Source: an uncultured Oscillospiraceae bacterium
Lineage (GTDB): Bacteria; Bacillota; Clostridia; Oscillospirales; Oscillospiraceae
Length of the DNA stretch: 8,171 nt
Reading direction: 5' to 3'
NCBI GenBank assembly: GCA_937915075.1
Contig: CALDMA010000309.1
Span: forward strand, 1 to 8,171
The notes beneath the pieces were generated by a model that worked only from the letters and a program-made list of their open reading frames with translations, ran no database searches and was not told the origin of the DNA. The position numbers and the translations under genes are program-made. Each line of letters opens with the position of its first letter. Positions within the stretch are counted from its first letter, which is position 1. Of this stretch, positions 1 through 6,580 are shown piece by piece.

Positions 1-1834
1 CCTTGACGATGATGTTCAGGTTCTTCATCTCGCCCGCCTGGATCTGGCTGAACAGATCCTCCAGCGAGACCTTGGAGAGCGGTGCGTTGGCCTTGGCCTT
101 TTCCTCCGCCTTGCGCTGCTCGACCAGCTCGCGCGCCAGGCGCTCGTCGGCGACGGCGTTGAAGTTCGCGCCCGCGCCCGGCACCTCGCCGAGGCCCGTG
201 ATCTCCACGGGAACGGACGGGCCCGCGCTCGTGAGCTTCTGACCCTTATCGTTGGTCATCATGCGCACGCGGCCGACCGCCGTGCCCGCGATGATGATAT
301 CGCCCTGATGGAGCGTACCGTTCTGCACAAGGAGCGTCGCGATGGGGCCGCGGCCCTTGTCGAGACGCGCCTCAATGACGGCGCCGCTGGCGGCGCGGTT
401 CGGGTTGGCCTTGAGCTCGCCGACCTCGGCGGTCAGCGCGACCATTTCAAGCAGGTTATCCACGCCCATACCGGTCTTGGCGGAGATCGGGCAGACAATG
501 GTATCGCCGCCCCAGTCCTCGGCCAGCAGGTCGTACTTCGTAAGCTGCTCCTTGATGCGCTCGGGGTTCGCGTCCGGCTTATCCATCTTGTTGATCGCCA
601 CGATGATGGGGATGCCGGCGGCCTTGGCGTGGTTGATGGATTCGACGGTCTGCGGCTTGATGCCGTCCTCGGCAGCGACGACGAGGATGGCGATATCCGT
701 GATCATCGCGCCGCGGGCGCGCATGGAGGTGAACGCCTCATGGCCCGGGGTATCGAGGAAGGTGATGGGCTTGCCCTTGATCTGCACCTGATAGGCGCCG
801 ATGTGCTGCGTGATGCCGCCGGCCTCGCCGGAAGCGACGTGCGCGTTGCGGATATAGTCGAGCAGGCTCGTCTTGCCGTGGTCGACGTGGCCCATGACGA
901 CCACGACGGGGGCGCGGGGCTTGAGCTCGTCGGCGGTATCCTCATGGTCGTCGATGAGCTTCTCCTCGATGGTGACGACGACCTCCTTCTCGACCTTGCA
1001 GCCGAGCTCCTCGGCGACGAAGGACGCGGTATCAAAGTCGATCATCTGGGAAAGCGACGCCATAACGCCGTTCTTCATCAGGCACTTGACGACCTCCGCG
1101 CCGGTCTTCTTCATGCGGCTCGCCAGCTCGCCGACGGAGATCTCGTCGGGGATCTTGACGGTCAGCGGAGTCTTCTTGGCGATCTCGAGCTGGAGGCGGC
1201 GCATCTTCTCGGCCTCCTCCTGGCGGCGCTTGTTGGAGAAGGTCGGCGCGCCCCTGCCGTTTTTCTTGTTTGCGGCGCTGCGGAACTTCTCCTTGCCGGC
1301 GCTCAGGTTGTCGCGGCGTCCGCCGCCGGCGCTGCTGCGCTCGGCCATGTCCTGAAGCTTCTCATCATACTTGTCGAGGTTGACGTTGGTGGACTTGCGG
1401 GTGTCCACGATCTTCTTTTCCGGCACGCGGGTGGTCGGCTGCTGCGTGGCGGTGGACTTGCTCGGCGCGGTCTGCGCCGCGGCGGGAGCCGCCTTGGGCG
1501 CGGCCGTCTGCGGAGCCGCCGCCTTCGCGGCGCCCGGCTGTGCGTTCGCCGCGGACGCGGGCGCGGCCTTGGGCGCGCTCGCGGCCGGAGCGGGAGCCGC
1601 CTTCGGCTCCTCCTTCTTTTCCGTGTAGGTCTCGGCAAAGATCGTCTCGATCTTCACCTGATGGTGCAGCGTCAGATAGTCGAATACGATCGACAGCTCA
1701 CGGTCGCTCAGCACTTGGGAGTGACCCTTGGGGGCCTCCGTGTAGTCCTTCAAGATGGCAATGATATCCTTCGACTGCATACCGAAGTCCTTTGCCAGAC
1801 TGCTTACCTTGTTCTTGTTCTCCGTAATAGCCAA
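1..1834 (-). CDS. infB: Translation initiation factor IF-2 (C-terminal part cut by window edge)
   Basis: IF2 is the GTPase that brings initiator tRNA to the 30S subunit and promotes subunit joining. I read 611 codons before the left edge. The start is TTG at 1834, preceded by GGAGGTG (1840-1846) with a 5-nt spacer; no ATG is well placed. An IF2_N-type helical domain occupies about residues 1-35 (KVSSLAKDFGMQSKDIIAIL). An Ala/Pro/Lys-rich linker follows at about 76-130. A second IF2_N-like domain lies at about 225-285. The G domain shows G1 GHVDHGKT (315-322), G3 DTPGHEAF (361-368), G4 NKMD (415-418) and G5 SAK (451-453). Domain II follows, and the read ends just inside domain III (SLEDLFSQIQAGEMKNLNII); the rest, including the fMet-tRNA-binding C2 domain, is outside the window. 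It is the fifth operon gene, 30 nt after ylxQ. The identification is certain. Confidence 0.98.
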   Translation of the reverse strand, partial: MAITENKNKVSSLAKDFGMQSKDIIAILKDYTEAPKGHSQVLSDRELSIVFDYLTLHHQVKIETIFAETYTEKKEEPKAAPAPAASAPKAAPASAANAQPGAAKAAAPQTAAPKAAPAAAQTAPSKSTATQQPTTRVPEKKIVDTRKSTNVNLDKYDEKLQDMAERSSAGGGRRDNLSAGKEKFRSAANKKNGRGAPTFSNKRRQEEAEKMRRLQLEIAKKTPLTVKIPDEISVGELASRMKKTGAEVVKCLMKNGVMASLSQMIDFDTASFVAEELGCKVEKEVVVTIEEKLIDDHEDTADELKPRAPVVVVMGHVDHGKTSLLDYIRNAHVASGEAGGITQHIGAYQVQIKGKPITFLDTPGHEAFTSMRARGAMITDIAILVVAAEDGIKPQTVESINHAKAAGIPIIVAINKMDKPDANPERIKEQLTKYDLLAEDWGGDTIVCPISAKTGMGVDNLLEMVALTAEVGELKANPNRAASGAVIEARLDKGRGPIATLLVQNGTLHQGDIIIAGTAVGRVRMMTNDKGQKLTSAGPSVPVEITGLGEVPGAGANFNAVADERLARELVEQRKAEEKAKANAPLSKVSLEDLFSQIQAGEMKNLNIIVK

Positions 1835-1839
1835 TATAA

Positions 1840-1846
1840 CACCTCC
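1840..1846 (-). promoter_or_regulatory. Ribosome binding site of infB, fixes the TTG start
   Basis: The minus strand reads GGAGGTG, followed by TTATA and then TTG. It is the only strong Shine-Dalgarno sequence near the conserved IF2 N-terminus, so it decides for the TTG codon at 1834-1832. Confidence 0.85.
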
Positions 1847-1864
1847 AAATGTGATGGGACCGAA

Positions 1865-2527
1865 TTACTGCTTCTCTTTTTTCGCGCTGCCCTTGCCGCG
1901 CTTGACCGGTCGGGAATCCGCGTAGCGCGCTCTTGCCGCCGCCTTGACGGCGCTGCGCTTACGTTCCTCGCGGCTCGGCTTCTTCGCGTCGCCGCGGCTC
2001 TGCGCGCCGGTCGGGCGCTTTCCGCCCGCTCCCGCGGCAGCCTGCCCCGCGGGACGCTTTTCCGCCCGCTTCGGCTCCGCTTCGCCCGCCTCCGCCGTTT
2101 TTTTCGCCGGACGCTTCTTGCCGGTGCGGACGTTTTTTTCGTGCGCCTCGGCCTCCCTGCGCCGCTCGGCGGCGCGCCGGGCCTTGACCGCGAGCTTTTC
2201 CGCCGTTTCGGCGAAGCGCTCGTCGCCCTCGGCGAGCTTCTTTGCGATGGCCTCGGCAAAGCCGATGTCCGTGACCGCCAGCATCGCGCAGCTTGAGCGG
2301 CCGACCGCGCGTCCGAGCGCGTCCTTATCCGCCCCGATGCGGCACCAGAGGCATTGTCCCGCGTCGGCAAAGTGCCGCACGCGACGCACGCTGTTTTCCG
2401 CGGCGTCGGCGGCGACCAGAATGAGCCGCGCGTCGCGCGCCCGCGCCGCCGCGCCGGTCGGCTCCTCGCCGACGGCCAGCCGGCCCGCCTTCTGGGCAAG
2501 GCCGATGAGATTCAAAAGCTTATCCAC
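1865..2527 (-). CDS. ylxQ: YlxQ-type L7Ae-family RNA-binding protein with a long basic C-terminal tail
   Basis: The protein has 220 residues and a GTG start at 2527. Residues 1-100 match the L7Ae/L30e/S12e fold as found in YlxQ: LLNLIGLAQKAGRLAVGEE at the N-terminus, a central LILVAADAAENSV, and a terminal VTDIGFAEAIAKKL. Family members bind kink-turn-like RNA; the exact role of YlxQ is not settled. Family YlxQ proteins are about 100 residues, so residues 103-220 are an extension. This tail is almost wholly Lys, Arg, Ala, Glu and Gly (for example KKPSREERKRSAVKAAARAR) and is predicted to be disordered and RNA-binding by composition. The gene overlaps ylxR by 8 bp, which suggests translational coupling, and is followed 30 nt later by infB. 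The fold assignment is firm. The tail function is inference. Confidence 0.9.
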   Translation of the reverse strand: MDKLLNLIGLAQKAGRLAVGEEPTGAAARARDARLILVAADAAENSVRRVRHFADAGQCLWCRIGADKDALGRAVGRSSCAMLAVTDIGFAEAIAKKLAEGDERFAETAEKLAVKARRAAERRREAEAHEKNVRTGKKRPAKKTAEAGEAEPKRAEKRPAGQAAAGAGGKRPTGAQSRGDAKKPSREERKRSAVKAAARARYADSRPVKRGKGSAKKEKQ

Positions 2528-2792
2528 CGCTCACCATCTCCCTTTCCAGCTCGTCGTAGAGCTCCGGCGTGATGGCGGTCTCCAGCGCCCGCTCCAGCGC
2601 GCGGGACTTTCTCGCCCGTTTCAGGCACTCGGGATCGGGGCAGAGGTACGCGCCGCGCCCCGGCTTTTTGCCCTTGAAATCCAGCGAGATCCCGCCCTCG
2701 GGCGAGCGGACCACGCGGATCAGCTCACGCTTATCCTTCCTCTCGCGGCAGCCCACACATTGGCGCTGCGGGAGCTTCTTCACTTTCTGCAC
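2520..2792 (-). CDS. ylxR: YlxR/RnpM family nucleic-acid-binding protein
   Basis: A 90-residue protein of the DUF448/YlxR family, encoded between nusA and ylxQ in most Gram-positive bacteria. It carries the family signature: RQCVGCRERKDKRELIRVVR (residues 10-29), then the GRGAYLCPDPECLKRA segment (46-60). Family members are small basic RNA-binding proteins; recent work on the Bacillus member, renamed RnpM, links it to RNase P. The start is GTG at 2792, preceded by GGGGGGAGG with a short spacer. An upstream extension in the same frame lies inside nusA and has no matching family sequence, so I rejected it. The gene begins 19 nt after the nusA stop and overlaps ylxQ by 8 bp. Cysteines at 12, 15, 51 and 56 are arranged CxxC and CPDPEC and could bind a metal, but that is not shown. 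Confidence 0.95.
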   Translation of the reverse strand: MQKVKKLPQRQCVGCRERKDKRELIRVVRSPEGGISLDFKGKKPGRGAYLCPDPECLKRARKSRALERALETAITPELYDELEREMVSGG

Positions 2793-2811
2793 GGGACTGC
2801 CTCCCCCCAAA

Positions 2812-3876
2812 TTACTCCTCGTCCTTGTAGGACCGGGGCTTGATGTCGATCTTATAGCCGACCAGACGCGCCGCGAGGCGGGCGTTCTGGCCCTCCTTGC
2901 CGATGGCAAGGGAAAGCTGGTCGTCCGGCACGATGACGCGGCAGGCCTTGCTGCCGTCGTCGGCCATGCGGACCTCGACCACGTCGGCGGGCGCGAGCGC
3001 CGCGGCAATGTACTCCGCGGGGTCGTCGCTGTACTTGATGATGTCGATCTTCTCGCCGCGCAGCTCCTCCACAATGTTGTTCACACGCTGGCCGCGGGGG
3101 CCGACGCAGGCGCCGATGGGGTCGACGTTGGCGTCGTTGCTCCACACCGCCATCTTCGTGCGGCTGCCCGCCTCGCGCGCGATGGAGCGGATCTCCACCG
3201 TGCCGTCATAAATTTCGGGGACCTCCAGCTCAAAGAGGCGCTTGACCAAGCCCGGATGCGTGCGGGAGATGACGACCTGCGGGCCGCGGGACTGGCGGCG
3301 CACGTCCACCAGATAGACCTTGATGCGCTGGCCCTCGACGAGCGTTTCGCCCTTGACCTGCTCGCCCGAGGTGAGGATGGCGTCGGTCGCCTCCGCGCCG
3401 GTGCCGATGCGCAGGGCGACGCTGCCGTTGCGCGGGTCGATGCGGGTGACGACGCCGGTGAGGATCTCATGCTGCTTGGAGTTGTACTCCTCGTAGACCA
3501 TGCCGCTTTCGGCCTCGCGCAGGCCCTGGATGATGACCTGCTTGCCGTTGCCGGCGGCAATGCGGCCGAATTCGACGTTATCGACCGGAAGATTGACGAT
3601 GCTGCCCACCTCGTACTTGGCGGAGAGCTTCTTCGCGTCCTCGAGAGACATCTGCGTGCCGGGGTTCTCGACCTCCTCGACGACCTCCTTCTGCACATAC
3701 ATCTTCAGGTCGCGCTTTGCCTCGTCCACGTCCACGATCACGTTCTCCACGCCCTCGTGGTCGCGCTTGTAGGCGGTGGTGAGCGCCTGCACGATCTTAT
3801 CCATCATAAAGGTCTGGGAAATGCCGCGCTCCTTTTCGAGCATTGCAAGAGCGGCAAAGATTTCATCGCATTTCAT
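2812..3876 (-). CDS. nusA: Transcription elongation/termination factor NusA
   Basis: NusA binds RNA polymerase and nascent RNA, promotes pausing and intrinsic termination, and supports antitermination. The protein has 354 residues, the usual Gram-positive length, without the two C-terminal acidic repeats of E. coli NusA. The RNA-polymerase-binding N-terminal domain covers about 1-130 and the S1 domain about 136-202 (GVVTRIDPRNGSVALRIG). KH1 covers about 230-285 with the GPRG loop at 259-262. KH2 covers about 300-347 with IGKEGQNARLAARLVGYKID (325-344). The ATG at 3876 is preceded by AAGGAG with a 9-nt spacer. A longer reading to 3963 would run through the stop region of rimP and has no homology, so this start is preferred. 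It lies 40 nt after rimP. Autoregulation through the operon leader is likely (see the leader hairpin). Confidence 0.98.
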   Translation of the reverse strand: MKCDEIFAALAMLEKERGISQTFMMDKIVQALTTAYKRDHEGVENVIVDVDEAKRDLKMYVQKEVVEEVENPGTQMSLEDAKKLSAKYEVGSIVNLPVDNVEFGRIAAGNGKQVIIQGLREAESGMVYEEYNSKQHEILTGVVTRIDPRNGSVALRIGTGAEATDAILTSGEQVKGETLVEGQRIKVYLVDVRRQSRGPQVVISRTHPGLVKRLFELEVPEIYDGTVEIRSIAREAGSRTKMAVWSNDANVDPIGACVGPRGQRVNNIVEELRGEKIDIIKYSDDPAEYIAAALAPADVVEVRMADDGSKACRVIVPDDQLSLAIGKEGQNARLAARLVGYKIDIKPRSYKDEE

Positions 3877-3916
3877 GGAAATAAGCTCCTTATAATTTAT
3901 GATAAAGTGGTGGTTG

Positions 3917-4372
3917 TCAGAAGTCACAGCGGAGACGCACGAGCGCGATCTCCGGCTTTTCAAAGCGCAGCGTTTCGCTGCCGACGGTCAGGCTCACCGC
4001 GCCGTTGTCATAGCCCGCGAGCACACCGGAAAACTCCTTGCGTCCGTCGCGCGGCTTGTAGGTCTTGAGCAGCACGTCCGCGCCCATGAACTGTTCAAAG
4101 TCCGCGGGACGCTTGAGCGGGCGCTCGGCTCCCGCGGAGCCGACCTCAAAGACATAGCTTCCCTCGATGGGGTCCGCCTCGTCGAGCAGGTCGCTCACGA
4201 CGCGCGAGATGGCCTCGCAGTCCAGAATGTCCACACCGCCCTGCTTGTCGATCAAAAGGCGCAGGTACCACTGCCCCGCCTCGCGGACATACTCCACGTC
4301 CCACAGGGTGCAGCCGTGCTCCTCCACAACGGGGCGGGCGAGCTCCGCGACGATCTCCGTTACCTTTTTCAT
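3917..4372 (-). CDS. rimP: Ribosome maturation factor RimP
   Basis: RimP (YlxS in Bacillus) assists maturation of the 30S subunit. The protein has 151 residues, the normal family length. The N-terminal alpha/beta domain covers about 1-80 (VTEIVAELARPVVEEHGCTLWDVEYVREAG, LRLLIDKQGGVDILDCEAIS). The C-terminal SH3-like domain covers about 85-150 (FSGVLAGYDNGAVSL, IALVRL). The hinge motif reads YVFEVGSAGAERPLKR (73-88), where many family members have SSPGLxRPL, so Pro and Leu are replaced by Ala. The start is ATG at 4372, with GTGAGGGAG just upstream. An in-frame ATG 17 codons earlier at 4423 lies inside the leader hairpin's U tract, has no ribosome binding site and adds unrelated sequence, so it was not chosen. 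It is the first gene of the nusA operon. Confidence 0.96.
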   Translation of the reverse strand: MKKVTEIVAELARPVVEEHGCTLWDVEYVREAGQWYLRLLIDKQGGVDILDCEAISRVVSDLLDEADPIEGSYVFEVGSAGAERPLKRPADFEQFMGADVLLKTYKPRDGRKEFSGVLAGYDNGAVSLTVGSETLRFEKPEIALVRLRCDF

Positions 4373-4380
4373 AGCTCCCT

Positions 4381-4400
4381 CACTTTCGTGTGTAAAAGTG
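4381..4400 (-). promoter_or_regulatory. Possible RNA hairpin next to the rimP ribosome binding site
   Basis: In the minus-strand RNA, CACUUU (4400-4395) can pair with AAAGUG (4386-4381) across an 8-nt loop. The Shine-Dalgarno AGGGAG follows the 3' arm directly. The 3' arm lies in the same segment that is complementary to the loop of the upstream terminator-like hairpin, so the two pairings exclude each other. Short stem; inference only. Confidence 0.35.
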
Positions 4401-4420
4401 TTTGTCCAAGGCAAAAATTG

Positions 4421-4451
4421 CAAAAGAAAGAGCGGACCGAAAGTCCACTCT
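4421..4451 (-). terminator. Leader terminator/attenuator hairpin of the nusA operon
   Basis: The minus-strand RNA has AGAGUGGAC (4451-4443), a 5-nt loop UUUCG, and GUCCGCUCU (4437-4429). This gives a 9-bp stem with one G-U pair, followed by UUCUUUUG. The U tract is broken by a C, so it should be a weak intrinsic terminator on its own. It lies between the promoter and rimP, starting about 20 nt after the predicted transcript start. In Bacillus subtilis, NusA has been reported to limit its own operon through a NusA-dependent terminator in this leader. The same design here is an inference from position and shape. Confidence 0.7.
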
Positions 4452-4477
4452 GCCTGACCGACTGAAATAACATAAGC

Positions 4478-4506
4478 ATATTACCATAGCTTTATGCCGA
4501 TTGCAA
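4478..4506 (-). promoter_or_regulatory. Sigma-A-type promoter of the rimP-nusA-ylxR-ylxQ-infB operon
   Basis: The minus strand reads TTGCAA (-35, 4506-4501), a 17-nt spacer, and TAATAT (-10, 4483-4478). The predicted start is near 4471, which gives a leader of about 100 nt before rimP. Confidence 0.85.
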
Positions 4507-4559
4507 GCCTTTTATTGCCACGGCGGCTCATTTTTTATGAAAAAGCTGCCGTTTTGCCG

Positions 4560-4586
4560 AAAAAAAGAGGCGTCCGGCCGGACGCC
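4560..4586 (-). terminator. Rho-independent terminator of the M23 hydrolase gene
   Basis: An exact 18-nt palindrome, GGCGTCCGGCCGGACGCC (4569-4586), is followed on the minus strand by TCTTTTTTT (4568-4560). It starts 15 nt after the hydrolase stop codon and insulates the nusA operon promoter from read-through. Between it and that promoter (4507-4559) I see only AT-rich sequence and one imperfect inverted repeat (4521-4551). Confidence 0.92.
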
Positions 4587-4600
4587 CCTTCAAATTCGGG

Positions 4601-6331
4601 TCAGGATAGATAGTTCAGCGGGTTATAATAGGTGCCGTTGTACTGGATGCCGAAGTGGCAGTGGACGCCGCTGGCAACGCCGCTGCGGCCGGCCTTGGCG
4701 ATCTGCTGGCCCTTGTACACCGTCTGTCCGGCTGAGACCAAGAGCGAGGAATTGTGCTCATAATAGGTCTTAAAGCCGTTCTGATGGTCAATAATGACCA
4801 CATAGCCCATCGCGCCCTTGTAGCCCGAGAAGCTGACCACGCCGCCGTCCGCCGCGTAGATGGGCGTACCGTAGGACACCGAAATATCAATGCCCTTATG
4901 GTTGGTGGACGCGCCGCGGATGCCGGTATTGCGGTAGCCGAAGTAGGAGGTGATGCGGCCGCTTGTCGGCCAGCGGAAGCTGCCGGTGGGATACCAGCTC
5001 GGGCGCGCCTTGGTGCCCTGCGCGCGCTGCTCGGTGACCGGCTCGGTGAGCGTGACGCTGGAGATGACGGTGCGCTCGGTCTCCTCGCCGTTGACATAGG
5101 TGACGTCCGCTACGACGTCCGCCGTGCCGTAGACGCCCTTGGAGAGGACCTTGTAGTCGCCCTTGTACATGGTCGCGTCGTCGGTGTAGGTGATGTCGTA
5201 TTGGATATCCTCGACGTAATTCTGCCGCTCGGTGACCATAACGGTCAGATACGGCACGGCGTTGGAGAGCGTCAGCTCATCGCCGATCTGCAGGCGGTTG
5301 ATGTCGAAGTCGGGGTTGAGGGCAAGCAGCTCCTTGGTCGTCATGCCGTGGCTGTTGGCGATGCCGCTCCAGGTGTCGCCCTTGACGACCGTGTAGGTCA
5401 CCTCGCCCTCCTTCGTGGAGTTGAGGATCTCGGCGATCTGGCCGAGGTTCATGATGCTGTCGGTCGGGACGTAGCCCTTGGCAATGCGGACATCCTCGAC
5501 AAAATCGACGGTCAGCGTATCCTCGGAGATGTAGCTCTCCTTGAGCTGATCGAGCAGACCATCCAACGCGCCCTCATACTGCGTCGAGCCGATCAGCTCG
5601 TCGTTGATATAGAGGGAGTAGCCCTGCGTGACAAGGCCCATCTCGTCGGTCAGCTCCTCCTCCAGCTCGGTGCGGTCTACGACCGCGCTGCGCTCGACCA
5701 GGCCGCTCGTGTACTGAATGGAGCTGTCGGAGAATGTGAACGTTCTGCCCAGCGTCTCCGAGGTGATGTCCGCGATGCTCGCCGTGACGCGCTTTGCCTC
5801 GACCTCGTTCGCTACGGTATCGAGGACCTGTCCCTCGTAAATAACGGTGGTGCCGAAGGTATAGCGGGAGACAAAAACGGCTGTCGCCGCGATCACCAGC
5901 GCCGCACCGCCGAAGGCAAGCGGGTAATACTTTTTCCTGCGCCATTTTGCGGCACGGGAGGTTCCGCCGGTGCGGCGGATATGGCTGCGCCGCGCAAGGC
6001 GCAGCTTCTCGCGTCCCAGCGCGCCCCAGTAGGCCGCAAGGCCGCACAGCAAAAGCAGCAGCTGGCCTGCCACACCGTTGGATTCCGGAAAATTTCGCTC
6101 ACGGGATTCGTGCACCGCCCTGCGGACCTTACTGTGGACCGCTTTGAGCTTCTGCCCCAGCGACGTCTCCGCGCCGCGGGCTGTTCTTGCCTTCGCCGTC
6201 CGCTTCGCTCTGACGGCCGACGTCTCCCGCGCCGTATGCTCCGCGCTCCGTTCGGCGCGCTTTTCTTTCCCTTCCGTGCGCTTGACGCGCGCGCCCTGAT
6301 TCAGTTGTCTCTTCCCTTTGCGCTGTTCCAT
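4601..6331 (-). CDS. Membrane-anchored LysM-G5-M23 peptidoglycan endopeptidase
   Basis: A cell-wall hydrolase of 576 residues. Residues 1-80 are very rich in Lys, Arg and Ala. A hydrophobic stretch lies at 86-105 (GQLLLLLCGLAAYWGAL), a basic loop at 108-134, and a second hydrophobic segment at 135-155 (YYPLAFGGAALVIAATAVFV). The outer part holds an uncharacterised region (160-305), a LysM domain that should bind peptidoglycan (312-356, TYTVVKGDTWSGIANSHGM), a G5-like domain (about 362-440), and an M23/LytM peptidase domain (about 455-576). The zinc and catalytic residues are all present: H478 and D482 in HKGID, H526 in YYEHN, and H557 and H559 in HCH, so it should be active. The start is ATG at 6331 with GGAG five nt upstream. 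A GTG at 6337 is too close to that site. The gene has its own promoter and terminator. Its exact wall role (division, growth or sporulation) cannot be told from sequence. Confidence 0.93.
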   Translation of the reverse strand: MEQRKGKRQLNQGARVKRTEGKEKRAERSAEHTARETSAVRAKRTAKARTARGAETSLGQKLKAVHSKVRRAVHESRERNFPESNGVAGQLLLLLCGLAAYWGALGREKLRLARRSHIRRTGGTSRAAKWRRKKYYPLAFGGAALVIAATAVFVSRYTFGTTVIYEGQVLDTVANEVEAKRVTASIADITSETLGRTFTFSDSSIQYTSGLVERSAVVDRTELEEELTDEMGLVTQGYSLYINDELIGSTQYEGALDGLLDQLKESYISEDTLTVDFVEDVRIAKGYVPTDSIMNLGQIAEILNSTKEGEVTYTVVKGDTWSGIANSHGMTTKELLALNPDFDINRLQIGDELTLSNAVPYLTVMVTERQNYVEDIQYDITYTDDATMYKGDYKVLSKGVYGTADVVADVTYVNGEETERTVISSVTLTEPVTEQRAQGTKARPSWYPTGSFRWPTSGRITSYFGYRNTGIRGASTNHKGIDISVSYGTPIYAADGGVVSFSGYKGAMGYVVIIDHQNGFKTYYEHNSSLLVSAGQTVYKGQQIAKAGRSGVASGVHCHFGIQYNGTYYNPLNYLS

Positions 6332-6364
6332 GTTCACTCCGCAAGCTCATAAGACGTTAAAAAG

Positions 6365-6379
6365 GTTACAATTTGTAAC
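6365..6379. promoter_or_regulatory. Perfect 15-nt inverted repeat at the hydrolase transcription start (putative operator)
   Basis: On the minus strand GTTACAA and TTGTAAC flank a single A. The repeat begins about 8 nt after the -10 box, so it covers about +1 to +15 of the hydrolase transcript, a typical repressor position. It also contains TGTTAC and TGTAAC as direct half-sites 4 nt apart. The WalR consensus, TGTWAH-N5-TGTWAH, has 5. Operator function is inferred; the repeat itself is seen. Confidence 0.6.
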
Positions 6380-6386
6380 AAATGCT

Positions 6387-6415
6387 ATGATACCCTCTTT
6401 TTCCCGCCGCGTCAA
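6387..6415 (-). promoter_or_regulatory. Sigma-A-type promoter of the M23 hydrolase gene
   Basis: The minus strand reads TTGACG (6415-6410), a 17-nt spacer, and TATCAT (6392-6387). The predicted start is near 6380, giving a leader of about 50 nt. It is divergent from the pta promoter, with about 165 bp between the two -35 boxes. Confidence 0.82.
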
Positions 6416-6580
6416 CCCCCGCTTTCCGCAAGGGCTCGCCGCCCGCGGCGCGCGGCAGCTGGGCATCGCCCCACATCTGCGCGTTTTTGTACACCTTCGG
6501 CACAACATCTGCGGATTTCGGCCCATTTTTCGTCATTTCAAAAAATCATGGAAAAATTGTAAATTTTTTATGATTTGGTG
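6416..6580. other. Divergent intergenic region between the hydrolase and pta promoters
   Basis: The left part (6416-6480) is GC-rich with short self-complementary runs such as CGCCG and CGGCG (6437-6450). The right part (6530-6580) is strongly AT-rich. There, AAATCAT (6543-6549) and ATGATTT (6570-6576) form an inverted repeat just upstream of the pta -35 box, followed inward by A-runs facing T-runs. This could be an operator or an UP-like element. I see no gene or RNA gene here. Confidence 0.5.

Noticed and set aside
308..2296. Long plus-strand open frame opposite infB and ylxQ
   Set aside because: It is antisense to IF2 with all G motifs and to the L7Ae core. The product is a low-complexity Leu/Gly/Arg/Asp string typical of the mirror frame of GC-rich coding DNA, with no ribosome binding site.
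2569..4068. Long plus-strand open frame opposite ylxR and nusA
   Set aside because: A shadow of NusA on the other strand; Asp/Val/Leu/His-rich product without recognisable motifs or a start signal.
4373..4471. A ligand-binding riboswitch in the nusA operon leader
   Set aside because: The leader is only about 100 nt, and I recognise no riboswitch core; a simple attenuator explains the structure seen.
4521..4551. Second hairpin (CGGCGGCT/AGCTGCCG) between the hydrolase terminator and the operon promoter
   Set aside because: The stem has a mismatch and a long AT loop, and it lies outside both predicted transcripts; kept only as an imperfect inverted repeat.
4754..6352. Long plus-strand open frame opposite the M23 hydrolase
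   Set aside because: Antisense shadow of a gene whose catalytic residues and domains are all intact; no promoter or ribosome binding site on this strand.
6363..6382. Rex-type redox operator near the hydrolase promoter
   Set aside because: The left half TTGTTA fits the Rex consensus, but the right half does not give TTAACAA at the required spacing, and the true symmetry centre is a single base.
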